This document shows positions 44,399 to 53,271 of a stretch of 64,000 nucleotides of DNA, one piece after another. The notes under the pieces were generated by a model. That model saw nothing but the letters and a program-made list of their open reading frames with translations, did not search any database and had not been told where the DNA came from. This stretch comes from J027 sp034437655 (GTDB lineage: Bacteria; Chloroflexota; Anaerolineae; Aggregatilineales; J027). The stretch spans positions 47,632-111,631 of the forward strand of contig DAOTTU010000057.1 in assembly GCA_034437655.1 (NCBI GenBank), in the 5' to 3' direction. Both the position numbers and the translations under genes were made by a program. Within the stretch, counting starts at the first letter, position 1, and each line of letters opens with the position of its first letter.

Positions 44399-45391
44399 AT
44401 GATGCAGAAGTGCCCGAATTGTGGACATATGAATCGACCTGGTGTTCTGATTTGTGAGCGATGTGGGACTAACCTTGCAACCGGCGAGTCGCAAATTGCC
44501 ACCAAAGCGCTCAAAGACGATCAGGCGGAACAGATACAGGTGCCACGTAGCCAACCAGCCAAAGCCGACGCATCATCTGCTGCGCAAGCGTCGCAACCAC
44601 GCCGTGAACAAAAGCCAGCCCCAAAACCGGCTGATGCGAACCAAAGCGACGCCCCAACACCGCCCAGTGCAGAATCTACCTACCGACGTGGGACAGATGA
44701 ATTCCCTAAAGGTGGTACACTGCGCCTTGAAGTTGAAGGTAGCTCGAAGTCGGTACAGGTGCCCTTAACGGTACACAACCGCCAGATTGTGCTGGGGCGA
44801 CGCGACCCGGCAACCGGGGTTTTGCCGGATATTGACCTGACACCATTTGCAGGGTATCGCATGGGTGTCAGTCGACGTCATGGGTTGATTCGCTATTCAG
44901 AAGGTAAATTTTTGGATTTGTTTGATCAGGGCAGCAGCAATGGTACATTCTTAAACGGGCAACGGATGGACGCTCATTATCCATACCGGCTCCGTGATGG
45001 GGACCGTATTCGACTCGGTCAGATTACAATCCGCCTGCACTTTGACCCCAGCAATGCGTCGGCGGTTAAGCGAGATGTTAAACCTGCAAAAGACGAAAAA
45101 CGTTCAACCTCTCCGCTGGGAGCAATCAAGCCCAGTAAGCCCTCTCCGCCGCAATCTGCTGCCCCCGGTGCATCACCAGCACCAAAAAAGGCGGCTGCAA
45201 ACGAAGAAGAGACGCTGAAACCACAGCAGATTCCATCTTCACCACCAGCCGACGTGAAGCCACAGCCAAAAACAAAATCAGAGGCGGGTGCAGGCAAGTC
45301 TTCTGAGCCTAAAACAAGTGCTGATGGGCAAAATACCAAACCCAAACAAGCGCCTGACTCCAATAAGTCTAAAAAGAAGCCTGATCAATAG
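44399..45391 (+). CDS. Zinc-ribbon/FHA-domain protein
   Basis: 330 residues. An N-terminal zinc ribbon (CPNCGHMNRPGVLICERCG) and a linker are followed by an FHA phosphothreonine-binding domain at about 120-215. That domain shows IVLGRRD, VSRRHGLIRY and LFDQGSSNGTFLNGQ, with the Arg, Ser-x-x-His and Asn of the binding loops intact. The tail of about 110 residues is Lys/Pro/Ala/Ser-rich and disordered. FHA proteins read Ser/Thr-kinase signals; no kinase gene is in the window. Two adjacent ATGs (44399, 44402) are possible starts. Confidence 0.85.
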   Translation: MMQKCPNCGHMNRPGVLICERCGTNLATGESQIATKALKDDQAEQIQVPRSQPAKADASSAAQASQPRREQKPAPKPADANQSDAPTPPSAESTYRRGTDEFPKGGTLRLEVEGSSKSVQVPLTVHNRQIVLGRRDPATGVLPDIDLTPFAGYRMGVSRRHGLIRYSEGKFLDLFDQGSSNGTFLNGQRMDAHYPYRLRDGDRIRLGQITIRLHFDPSNASAVKRDVKPAKDEKRSTSPLGAIKPSKPSPPQSAAPGASPAPKKAAANEEETLKPQQIPSSPPADVKPQPKTKSEAGAGKSSEPKTSADGQNTKPKQAPDSNKSKKKPDQ

Positions 45392-45411
45392 ATCACAGTA
45401 CTGAGATTACC

Positions 45412-46263
45412 CTACCCCTCATCATCGAGAATATTAAAGTAGGTGGCAGCAAAGTCACCTTCTTGGGTTGCTAACAGCACCCCGGCCAACCGATTGACAA
45501 CCAGTTCACCGAAATGGCTGATCAAACGCCGGATTTGTTCATGCATGATAGCGATGTAGTCATCCCATTGAATGTCTTCTGGCAGGGTCAACTCTAGCGC
45601 AACGCGATTGCTATTGAGAAAATCAATCACGGGTCGGGCTTCGTCGAACACGAGTGTACTGGGGACTTCAAAACGTGCTACTGCCCGGAAACAACGCGCC
45701 AATTGTACCGCGCCATTTTCAAGTGCAAACGGTTCTACAAAGCGCCCATAATAAATATCGTTCGAGCGTGGAGGACGCCCCAGCAACGTAAGCGCACGCC
45801 GGGTCAGGGTGTCGAATTCACCCATTGTATACTGGCTATGAGTAGATGCGAGTAAGACACCGCTGGGGCGCATCACCCGTTGGATTTCTTGTAGCGCATT
45901 GTCGAGATGATTAATGTGATAGAGAATATGGTCTGCAATGACGACATCGACGCTATCGTCTTCAAAGTCCAGTTGGAAAGCATCTGGCGGGGCATCTTCA
46001 AGCATCGCAGGCTCAATGTCGGCTGAAAGGTAATGCCCCTGTGGTGCGCGCTGTGCGATCAACGTTTCAACAACATCAGTTGAGGGGCTAAGGTCAAGCA
46101 CGGACTCGTCACCTCGCCAATGTTTACGTTTAGACAGCATCCATTCTGGGAAGTGAATCGCCGGCCGGCCATATTGTTCGTCGGTTCGGCGGCGCACTGT
46201 AGCGGCTTCGGCACTCATGTAGGCTTTGCGTGCTTTTTCGCGGTCTTTATTCTGATCAGTCAT
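45412..46263 (-). CDS. Class I SAM-dependent methyltransferase
   Basis: 283 residues. The SAM fold shows VLDLSPSTDVVETL (altered motif I, with Ser-Pro-Ser in place of Gly-x-Gly), YLSADIEPAML, FQLDFEDDSVDVVIADHILYH (motif III/IV) and EIQRVMRPSGVLLASTH (motif V). The pattern is of the UbiE/Methyltransf_11 type. The Gly loss in motif I is unusual but the downstream motifs are strong. The substrate is unknown. It overlaps the CBS-domain gene by four bases (ATGA). Confidence 0.75.
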   Translation of the reverse strand: MTDQNKDREKARKAYMSAEAATVRRRTDEQYGRPAIHFPEWMLSKRKHWRGDESVLDLSPSTDVVETLIAQRAPQGHYLSADIEPAMLEDAPPDAFQLDFEDDSVDVVIADHILYHINHLDNALQEIQRVMRPSGVLLASTHSQYTMGEFDTLTRRALTLLGRPPRSNDIYYGRFVEPFALENGAVQLARCFRAVARFEVPSTLVFDEARPVIDFLNSNRVALELTLPEDIQWDDYIAIMHEQIRRLISHFGELVVNRLAGVLLATQEGDFAATYFNILDDEG

Positions 46264-46664
46264 GGTCTAGGCTCACTGATTGCTTCGGTAATTAAATCAG
46301 TCATGGACACAACACCGATGAGTTTGCTGTGGTGGTCAACGACCGGGGCATGGCCAATGTTATGTTTATGGAAATGCAGCGCGATTTGTTGTACATTGTC
46401 GTCAGGACGTACGGCAAAGGCAGGGGATGTCGCGATATCATCGACTGTTACCGCAGTAGCATCTTTGCCAGCAGCAATAACGTTGTAAACAACATCAGAA
46501 TAACTGACAATACCATAGGGTTCGTCTTGCTGACGTGGCACCACCAATAAGCTGCGTGTACCGGAGTAGCGCATGATAGAGACCGCTTCCTGAATCGAGA
46601 GATCCCCCAGGACGGTTTCAATTTCTGTTTGCATAATGTCTCGCGCCGTAAGATGGTAATTCAT
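46260..46664 (-). CDS. Two-CBS-domain protein
   Basis: 134 residues that are almost exactly one Bateman pair: TARDIMQTEIETVLGDLSIQ begins CBS1 and ATSPAFAVRPDDNVQQIA begins CBS2. The ends GIVSYSDVVYNV and GVVSMTDLI are the adenosyl-binding strands with the typical Ser/Thr-x-x-Asp. Such stand-alone pairs bind AMP, ATP or SAM and act as energy or ligand sensors. The co-translated methyltransferase downstream makes SAM or adenosine ligands plausible, but this is an inference. Confidence 0.85.
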   Translation of the reverse strand: MNYHLTARDIMQTEIETVLGDLSIQEAVSIMRYSGTRSLLVVPRQQDEPYGIVSYSDVVYNVIAAGKDATAVTVDDIATSPAFAVRPDDNVQQIALHFHKHNIGHAPVVDHHSKLIGVVSMTDLITEAISEPRP

Positions 46665-46826
46665 TGCAGTATCGGCCTTTATGACGTATGACTATGGTAA
46701 CTATACAATCGCATATGTTGAAAAGCAACATTTCACCATATGAGCATCTGGTCTACCAGAATGAATACGACACCTCAACATCCGTCTACCATGTGTATCC
46801 CTTAACTATACAAGGAGCAAAGTATT

Positions 46827-48809
46827 TTGGAAAATCAAGCGATAAACACCATTCGCTTCCTGGCAATTGACGCTGTACAAAAAGCCAACTCTGGCCACCC
46901 GGGTCTGCCGATGGGTGCTGCCCCGATGGCGTATGTATTGTGGACAAAGTTTCTGCGCCACAACCCGCAGAACCCTGATTGGTTTAACCGTGACCGCTTC
47001 GTTTTGTCGGCCGGGCATGGCTCGATGCTGGTGTATGCGCTGTTGCACCTGACCGGGTACGACCTTTCGCTTGATGAACTCAAAAACTTCCGTCAGTGGG
47101 ACAGCAAAACCCCGGGGCATCCTGAACATGGCGAAACACCCGGTATCGAAACCACTACCGGCCCGCTTGGTCAGGGAATCTCAACGGCGGTAGGATTCGC
47201 GATGGCAGAGGCTTTCCTCGCGACGAAATATAACCGCGATGGTCACAACATCGTTGATCATTACACCTACGTCATCGCCAGTGATGGTGACTTGATGGAA
47301 GGTGTTGCGGCCGAAGCCTGTTCACTGGCAGGGCACCTGCAACTTGGCAAGCTGATCGTACTCTATGACGACAACAACGTGACGCTGGATACAGACACGG
47401 ACGCCATTTTTACTGAAGATGTGTCCATGCGCTTCCGGGCTTATGGCTGGCACACCCTCACGGTCGAAGATGGCAATGATACCGCCGCTATTGAAGCTGC
47501 CCTTAAAGACGCACAGCGTGTTACAGACAAGCCGACCCTTATCAATATTCGCACCGTAATTGGCTACGGTAGCCCTAACAAAGCCGGGACATCAAAGGCG
47601 CATGGTAGCCCGCTTGGTGAAAATGAAGTCACCGCGACCAAAGAGAACCTCGGCTGGCCACTTGAGCCAACATTCCATATTCCTGACGAAGCGAGCCAAC
47701 TTTTCCGCACGGCTACCCAGACCGGGCCCGCGTTTGAAGGGGAGTGGAACGCCGCTTTTGCTGCCTATGAAGAAGCCCACCCCGAACTGGCGGCTGAGTT
47801 GCAACAGGCGCTTAAGGGTGAACTGCCTACTGGGTGGGATAGCGATATTCCGACCTTTGAGCCCGGCGAAACGATGGCGACGCGCAACGCATCGGGCAAG
47901 GTGTTGAACGCAATTGCCAGGCACATTCCGACCTTTATCGGTGGAGACGCCGACCTGGCTGGCAGCACCAAGACCCTGATTGATGGCGAAGGGAATTTTG
48001 GCCCCACAGAAGGCTATGACCAACGTAATCTCCGTTTCGGTGTGCGTGAACATGCGATGGGGGCGATTGCCAGCGGGCTGGCGTTGCATGGTGGTATTGT
48101 AAAACCTTACACCGCCACTTTCCTCACCTTTTCGGACTATATGCGCCCTGTGATGCGTCTCGCCGCACAGATGCATATCGCGCCGCTGTATATCTTTACG
48201 CATGACAGCATCGGCCTTGGTGAAGACGGGCCCACCCACCAACCCATCGAGCATGTTAGCTCACTGCGGACGATTCCCGGTGTAACGGTGTTCCGTCCGG
48301 CGGACGCCAATGAATCGGCCGGGGCCTGGCGGGCGGCCATGCAAATCACGGATGGACCATCCATATTGATCTTCACCCGACAAAAACTGCGTGTGTTGGA
48401 TCCCGCTGGGGTTGGGGATAATGTCGCGAAGGGCGCTTATGTACTTTCTGAAGCCGATGGTGAACCGCAGGCGATTCTGATGGCGACGGGTTCTGAGGTA
48501 GAAATTGCGCTGGATGCTCAGCAACGCCTTGCTGATGAAGGCATTCATGCACGTGTGGTGAGTATGCCTAGCTGGGAACTGTTCGAAGCACAGGATCAAA
48601 GCTATCGGGATGAAGTCTTGCCACCACACATCACCACTCGCGTTGCAATTGAAGCTGGTGTTGAACACGGCTGGCATAAATGGATTGGCCCTAACGGTCG
48701 TTTCATCGGCCTGGACCGCTATGGTGCCTCAGCCCCATACAAGGTGATCTATGAACAACTGGGGATTACGTCACAGGCTGCCGTTGATGCTGTGAAGGCG
48801 CAACTATAG
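46827..48809 (+). CDS. tkt: Transketolase
   Basis: Thiamine-dependent enzyme of the pentose phosphate pathway (660 residues, typical). Blocks visible in order: INTIRFLAIDAVQKANSGHPG, SAGHGSML, TTGPLGQGISTAVGFAMAE, and the ThDP motif SDGDLMEGVAAEA to DDNNVTLD. GDADLAGSTKT, RFGVREHAMGAIASGLALHGG and HDSIGLGEDGPTHQPIEH follow. The start is a TTG, supported by AAGGAG about 10 bases upstream and by the conserved N-terminus beginning there with no ATG available. Single gene with tRNA-Arg downstream. Confidence 0.95.
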   Translation: MENQAINTIRFLAIDAVQKANSGHPGLPMGAAPMAYVLWTKFLRHNPQNPDWFNRDRFVLSAGHGSMLVYALLHLTGYDLSLDELKNFRQWDSKTPGHPEHGETPGIETTTGPLGQGISTAVGFAMAEAFLATKYNRDGHNIVDHYTYVIASDGDLMEGVAAEACSLAGHLQLGKLIVLYDDNNVTLDTDTDAIFTEDVSMRFRAYGWHTLTVEDGNDTAAIEAALKDAQRVTDKPTLINIRTVIGYGSPNKAGTSKAHGSPLGENEVTATKENLGWPLEPTFHIPDEASQLFRTATQTGPAFEGEWNAAFAAYEEAHPELAAELQQALKGELPTGWDSDIPTFEPGETMATRNASGKVLNAIARHIPTFIGGDADLAGSTKTLIDGEGNFGPTEGYDQRNLRFGVREHAMGAIASGLALHGGIVKPYTATFLTFSDYMRPVMRLAAQMHIAPLYIFTHDSIGLGEDGPTHQPIEHVSSLRTIPGVTVFRPADANESAGAWRAAMQITDGPSILIFTRQKLRVLDPAGVGDNVAKGAYVLSEADGEPQAILMATGSEVEIALDAQQRLADEGIHARVVSMPSWELFEAQDQSYRDEVLPPHITTRVAIEAGVEHGWHKWIGPNGRFIGLDRYGASAPYKVIYEQLGITSQAAVDAVKAQL

Positions 48810-48833
48810 GGCAAAACTGCCCGGCAAAAGACC

Positions 48834-48861
48834 TTGACATCATCGCAAAAAGGTATATCAT
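48834..48861 (+). promoter_or_regulatory. Promoter of tRNA-Arg
   Basis: Consensus -35 TTGACA (48834-48839), 16-base spacer, -10 TATCAT (48856-48861). Transcription would start a few bases before the tRNA. Confidence 0.65.
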
Positions 48862-48873
48862 ACAGGTCACAAT

Positions 48874-48946
48874 GAGCCTGTAGCTCAGTGGATAGAGCGA
48901 CTGTCTACGGAACAGTAGGTCCGGGGTTCGAGTCCCTGCAGGCTCG
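48874..48946 (+). tRNA. tRNA-Arg (anticodon ACG)
   Basis: 73-nt cloverleaf. The acceptor stem GAGCCTG pairs with CAGGCTC. The D arm is GCTC...GAGC, and the anticodon stem ACTGT/ACAGT holds the loop CTACGGA, giving anticodon ACG (A34 probably modified to inosine). The T arm holds GTTCGAGTC. The discriminator is G. The CCA end is not encoded. It has its own promoter and is followed by a strong terminator. Confidence 0.95.
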
Positions 48947-48959
48947 ACCTGATGAGAGA

Positions 48960-48984
48960 ACTCACCAAGTTTGGTGGGTTTTTT
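48960..48984 (+). terminator. Rho-independent terminator of tRNA-Arg
   Basis: 9-bp stem ACTCACCAA / TTGGTGGGT (one G-U pair), 2-base loop drawn tight, then TTTTTT. It lies 14 bases after the tRNA and before the recombinase-like gene. Confidence 0.88.
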
Positions 48985-49058
48985 CGTTTTCCACTAAACT
49001 TGACCCTGAACACCCGTTCTGCTATGCTCAAGTTGATAAGTTGGAAAGCGAAAACCTG

Positions 49059-49985
49059 ATGACCGATGTTGAACAGCTTAGCCTTTTTGATGATGGCAGC
49101 CTGAAACGCACCACGCGCATCGACAAAGCAATTGCGCCTTTCCTTGACTATCTTCGCAGCGAAGGCAAGACCGAGAACACCATCAAGAGCTTTCGCTCAG
49201 ATATGAACCTCGTTGCTGAATACCTTGGCCGCGACACCCCACTCTACATTATTTCTACAGACCGCTTGAACCAGTTTTTGCAATGGCTGGAATTTGGACG
49301 TGGTGTGCCGTGCAGCCGCAAATCCTATGCGCGTCGTGTGACAACGCTCAAGGTGTTTTTTGGGTGGTTGCTTGCTACCAAAATTTTGCCACATGACCCG
49401 GCCCTGAAACTTGTTCAACGTTCGGGGCCTGCACCGCTGCAACAGGTACTCAATGAGCTAGAAATCCAGCAGATTCTGGACACTGGCAATGCGTTCCGCA
49501 GCGCCAAAAAGCCCGACACACGGCCGATACTGTTGTTTCGTTTGCTGCTTGAAACTGGCATTAAGAAAAGCGAGACAACAAGCCTTACCCGCGATAGCAT
49601 CGAACAGCGCGACAGCAACCGTCCAGTACTCATGGTCCGCTACAAGCGCCAGAACGTGTTCAAAGAACGGCGTCTATCAGTTTCGTCCACATGGCTTGAA
49701 TTGATGGATGAGTATCTGCTGCAATACCAGCTCAAAGATGCCCGTATCTTCGACTGCACTGCCCGCAACCTTGAATATGTGTTAAATGATCTTGGTACAG
49801 CGGCCGGTGTTGAAACGCGGGTTTCATTTGAGGTGATGCGCTGGACGATGGGCGTGCGTGATTACATGGCGGGGATGGATATGGATGCGCTGCGCGAAAA
49901 AATGGGCTTGAGTGAAATCAGTTGGCGCGAGACCAGCCAGAAAATTATGAAACTCGCCAGCGACCTCCGCGAGGCTCAGCCTTAA
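49059..49985 (+). CDS. Tyrosine-recombinase-fold protein, probably inactive
   Basis: 308 residues. The SAM-like N-terminal DNA-binding domain (KAIAPFLDYLRSEGKTENTIKSF) and the catalytic-domain layout of XerC/D-type integrases are recognisable. The active site is not intact: the box I Arg in TGLRxSE is Lys (LETGIKKSETTSL). The HxLRH box reads FEVMRWTMGVRDY with its first His lost. The LGH box reads MGLSEIS, and no Tyr follows where the nucleophile should be (WRETSQKIMK). It may therefore bind DNA without recombining it. Start chosen at 49059 (GGAAAG upstream); the frame runs back into the tRNA. It lies 112 bases after tRNA-Arg. Confidence 0.7.
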   Translation: MTDVEQLSLFDDGSLKRTTRIDKAIAPFLDYLRSEGKTENTIKSFRSDMNLVAEYLGRDTPLYIISTDRLNQFLQWLEFGRGVPCSRKSYARRVTTLKVFFGWLLATKILPHDPALKLVQRSGPAPLQQVLNELEIQQILDTGNAFRSAKKPDTRPILLFRLLLETGIKKSETTSLTRDSIEQRDSNRPVLMVRYKRQNVFKERRLSVSSTWLELMDEYLLQYQLKDARIFDCTARNLEYVLNDLGTAAGVETRVSFEVMRWTMGVRDYMAGMDMDALREKMGLSEISWRETSQKIMKLASDLREAQP

Positions 49986-51532
49986 TCACGCTGTGGTGGT
50001 TCACCCCGGGGCAAATGCACTTGAAAGCAGCGCCCTTGCTGGGGCAGGTTGATTGCACTGACGCTGCCACCCATTGCTTCTGCCAATTCCTTCACCAAGG
50101 GCAATCCCAGTCCAGTGGTGCTAAAGCGCCGCCACAGATTTTGCAACACTGCCTCCTGAAAAGGGGGAGCTGTATCTTTGATTGTGATCTGAATATGGTC
50201 CGGGCTAGCCGCTGCGTTCACCAGCACAATGCCACCCGGCGGGGTTTCGAAGACAGCATGCTGTAGCAAATTTTGCATGATTTGTTCGAAGCGAACTACA
50301 TCTACCCGTGCAACCAGTGGCGTGTTCGCGGGTAAGTCTGCGATTAAGTCAATTTTGTGGCGTTGCCAGACTACAGGAGCAGCGTGTTGTGTAATGCGTT
50401 GCAGCATCGGCACCACATCTACAGACTGAAAATCCAGTTCCAATCGATTGACTTCAGTCCGTGCCAACGTGAACATATCGTCCACGAGTACCTGTAGTCG
50501 CATTGTTTCTTGATAGATCACCTGCATATCGTGCTGGACGTCTTCACTAATGCGTGGAGACTCGCGCAGGGTGGTGGCTTCCAGGTAGCCGCGCAGTGTA
50601 GCAATGGGGGTGCGAAGTTCATGCGAAATCCCGGCGAACAGTTCACGCCGTGAACGCAACAGACGTGTAACCATATCGCGTTCACGTTGCAATGATTGCC
50701 GTGTCCGCAGCAGTTTCGCACTCATCTGATTGAAGTTGTGCTGAAGCTGACCAATTTCATCCTGACGATCAACGTGTACTCGTGCGAGGTAATCGCCGCT
50801 ACGGAGCGCGTCTGTTGCTTTTGTTAACGCAAAAAGTGCCTCAGTAATGCGACTGGAATAAATATAGGAAATGACGGCAGTCGGTATTGCCACTGCCAGC
50901 AGTGCTATAAGCGCAAAAACCACTGCAAGCAATATGACCGAAACGGACTGTATGAGCAGGTCACGCAGCAGTTGAGGGTCGTTTTCGATAGGGGAGAACG
51001 ATGACGTGGTGTTAAAAAGTAATGTCAGCACCAGTGCAAACAAAATTGTCGTGACCAATGACAGGTGCGAGGTGGCAAGTTGCCACATCATATAGCGTTG
51101 TCGTAGCCGATGCCAATACCGTACGCTATGTTTCAAGACACGAACACAGACCAGCACAAGCCCGCTGGCGTAAAACATCAATAATAAGATAATGCGGACT
51201 GCGCCGAGGTCGAAGGTTGTGCCGGGTGACCATTGCGCCATGATGCTGTTCCAGGCTTGTGGGCTCAGCAAGGCGCTAGAGGGTAGGACAAATAACAGTA
51301 GATGTGTCCAGAAAAACACCACTGCGAGTGCGTCAAATAGCAAGCGTGCGTGCCATTGCTGCCCATCAATTTTAAGGCGTACCCCATACACGGTGGATGA
51401 TAAAATAATGGCGATGGTTAGCCCATTGAAATAGTAGTTCACGCTGGCGTCGGTGCTTTGAACTGCAATCAGTACCAACCACCCTATAGCAACGGCTGTG
51501 GCCTCACCTGCTGCCTGGAATACACCGCGCAT
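49982..51532 (-). CDS. Membrane sensor histidine kinase (second of a pair)
   Basis: 516 residues. About six membrane helices (residues 10-240) are followed by HAMP (ALTKATDALRSGDYLARVH, DEIGQLQHNFNQM), HisKA with the H-box LFAGISHELRTPIATLRGYL, and an HATPase ending TTGLGLPLVKELAEAMGG. No large outer loop is evident, so it probably senses through the membrane. Its domain plan and local sequence closely parallel the upstream kinase, which suggests a tandem duplication. Start and upstream stop overlap as TAATG. It converges on the recombinase-like gene with a four-base overlap. Confidence 0.9.
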   Translation of the reverse strand: MRGVFQAAGEATAVAIGWLVLIAVQSTDASVNYYFNGLTIAIILSSTVYGVRLKIDGQQWHARLLFDALAVVFFWTHLLLFVLPSSALLSPQAWNSIMAQWSPGTTFDLGAVRIILLLMFYASGLVLVCVRVLKHSVRYWHRLRQRYMMWQLATSHLSLVTTILFALVLTLLFNTTSSFSPIENDPQLLRDLLIQSVSVILLAVVFALIALLAVAIPTAVISYIYSSRITEALFALTKATDALRSGDYLARVHVDRQDEIGQLQHNFNQMSAKLLRTRQSLQRERDMVTRLLRSRRELFAGISHELRTPIATLRGYLEATTLRESPRISEDVQHDMQVIYQETMRLQVLVDDMFTLARTEVNRLELDFQSVDVVPMLQRITQHAAPVVWQRHKIDLIADLPANTPLVARVDVVRFEQIMQNLLQHAVFETPPGGIVLVNAAASPDHIQITIKDTAPPFQEAVLQNLWRRFSTTGLGLPLVKELAEAMGGSVSAINLPQQGRCFQVHLPRGEPPQRD

Positions 51533-53271
51533 TAGAGATTGTGTCCCCTGATAGACTCAATGGGTTGTGGTGCATGTGGCTGGGGGGCTTGCGGTAGCCA
51601 GATCATAAAACGGCTCCCTTTCCCCGGTGTGCTTTCAACAGCCACTCGCCCGTGCATGGCTTCAGTTAATTCTTTGACCAGCGCCAACCCGAGCCCTGCA
51701 CCACGGCTTTGCTGCTGGCTTTGGCTTTGCGCACGAAAAAAACGTTGCCAGATATGGGGGAGGTCATCCGGGGCGATTCCAGAGCCAGTATCAATGACCT
51801 GAATTACGACATTAGGGCCGCTACGTTCGGCTGTGAGAGTGACGTTGCCGCCGGCCGGGGTATGGCGCACTGCATTCTGCACCAGATTGTGAATAATTTG
51901 CTCCAGACGTAGTTCGTCAACCACCGCCAGCGGAACATGCCGCGTCAGGTCAGCTTTTATCGTGACCTTTTTGCTGTGCCAGGCGTTCGGGGCCATCGCT
52001 TCGGCCAAACGTTCAAGAATAGGTTGAATGTCCATTGGTTCGGGGTTCAAGGCTGGATCAACCTCCTCTGCCCGCGTCAGCAGCAGGAAGTCATCGACCA
52101 GGCGCTGCAAGTGCAATGTTTCGCGGTGCATGATGTCAAGGTCATGGAGCAGTTCAGGTGGCAAGGTATCGCCACGTCCTTGTAACGATTCAAGGTAGCC
52201 GCGCATGGTCGCCAGTGGGGTGCGCAGCTCGTGCGAAAGATTGGTGAACAACATCCGCCGACTGTTCAACAGATGGTGCAGCATGTCATGTTCAGCTTGT
52301 AGCGCAATGAGCGTCTCTTGTAGTGTGGTTGCCATGCTGTTGAAGTTGGTTTGTAGGCGTGAGACTTCATCTTGGCCGGTGATAGTCAGGCGGGTGGTGT
52401 AGTTGCCATGGCTGAGTGCGTTGGTGATGTGTGTTAAAGTGGCCAGGCGCTCGACAATAGGGCGCGAAAGCCAGTACGAAAGTAGAGCCGCAGGTGCCAG
52501 AATTGCGACCACAGCAACAAGACCGACGATTGCGCCGGACAGATAGGTAAAGACCAGCGTTGCGATAATAACCAAAACAGTAGAGATTTCGTCGGCCGCC
52601 AGCAACGATAGAGTCTGGTTAATGGTGTAGACCGACAGGAAAAATAGCAGCAATATCAGCGCCACAACCACCAGTACCAGATGCGTGTGGGTTAGCTCCC
52701 AGATAAGATACTGTTCACGCAGTGCTTTCCAACGCAGCCAGACCCGTTTGCCCAAACGGACAATAAGCATGGTGCTGATACTAAACAACAGCGCAAACTG
52801 GCCCAGCGCATCAATCAACGAGAATTCGAAATCACGGAGTTCAGCAGCGCGTTGGGCTGGGCTCAAGTCGTCAAAATAGATCGCCGCCGACAGCATGAAC
52901 CGCTCACTGAATTGTTCCCAATCGAGCAACAATAGTTCGCGGGGTACACGCCATACACTGAACACGAACAACAAGCCGATACAGAGCCCGCCTAACACAC
53001 CGCTATACAACACTTCATACACGGCTTGTATGGGTAACGCACCGTCAATCAGCCTGAGTCGTACGAAATAATACAAAATGCTGACTGCGAAAATGGCGAA
53101 AAGTGCTGTTTCAAGAATGCCGGGACGCAGGTAAACAGTGGACGTTGTGAGCGTGAACACCACACCCCCACCGAGCATAAGTGTCTCTATGGCACTACGG
53201 AGCCCATGCCGAATCGTTTCAAGGCTGAAAATACCCTTTACTCGTGTCGCCACCGATAGCCTACTCCCCAC
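51532..53271 (-). CDS. Membrane sensor histidine kinase (first of a pair)
   Basis: 579 residues: several N-terminal membrane helices, HAMP (RPIVERLATLTHITNALSHG, DEVSRLQTNFNSM), H-box LFTNLSHELRTPLATMRGYL, N-box LVQNAVRHTP, G-boxes IDTGSGIAPDDL and GAGLGLALVKELTEAM. It is co-transcribed with and overlaps the response regulator upstream by 34 bases if the GTG at 53271 is the start; a GTG at 53253 is an alternative. Orthodox transmitter for the regulator. Confidence 0.9.
   Translation of the reverse strand: MGSRLSVATRVKGIFSLETIRHGLRSAIETLMLGGGVVFTLTTSTVYLRPGILETALFAIFAVSILYYFVRLRLIDGALPIQAVYEVLYSGVLGGLCIGLLFVFSVWRVPRELLLLDWEQFSERFMLSAAIYFDDLSPAQRAAELRDFEFSLIDALGQFALLFSISTMLIVRLGKRVWLRWKALREQYLIWELTHTHLVLVVVALILLLFFLSVYTINQTLSLLAADEISTVLVIIATLVFTYLSGAIVGLVAVVAILAPAALLSYWLSRPIVERLATLTHITNALSHGNYTTRLTITGQDEVSRLQTNFNSMATTLQETLIALQAEHDMLHHLLNSRRMLFTNLSHELRTPLATMRGYLESLQGRGDTLPPELLHDLDIMHRETLHLQRLVDDFLLLTRAEEVDPALNPEPMDIQPILERLAEAMAPNAWHSKKVTIKADLTRHVPLAVVDELRLEQIIHNLVQNAVRHTPAGGNVTLTAERSGPNVVIQVIDTGSGIAPDDLPHIWQRFFRAQSQSQQQSRGAGLGLALVKELTEAMHGRVAVESTPGKGSRFMIWLPQAPQPHAPQPIESIRGHNL

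Noticed and set aside
48888..49058. Upstream extension of the recombinase-like gene
   Set aside because: It would begin inside tRNA-Arg and read through its terminator; the ATG at 49059 has a ribosome site.
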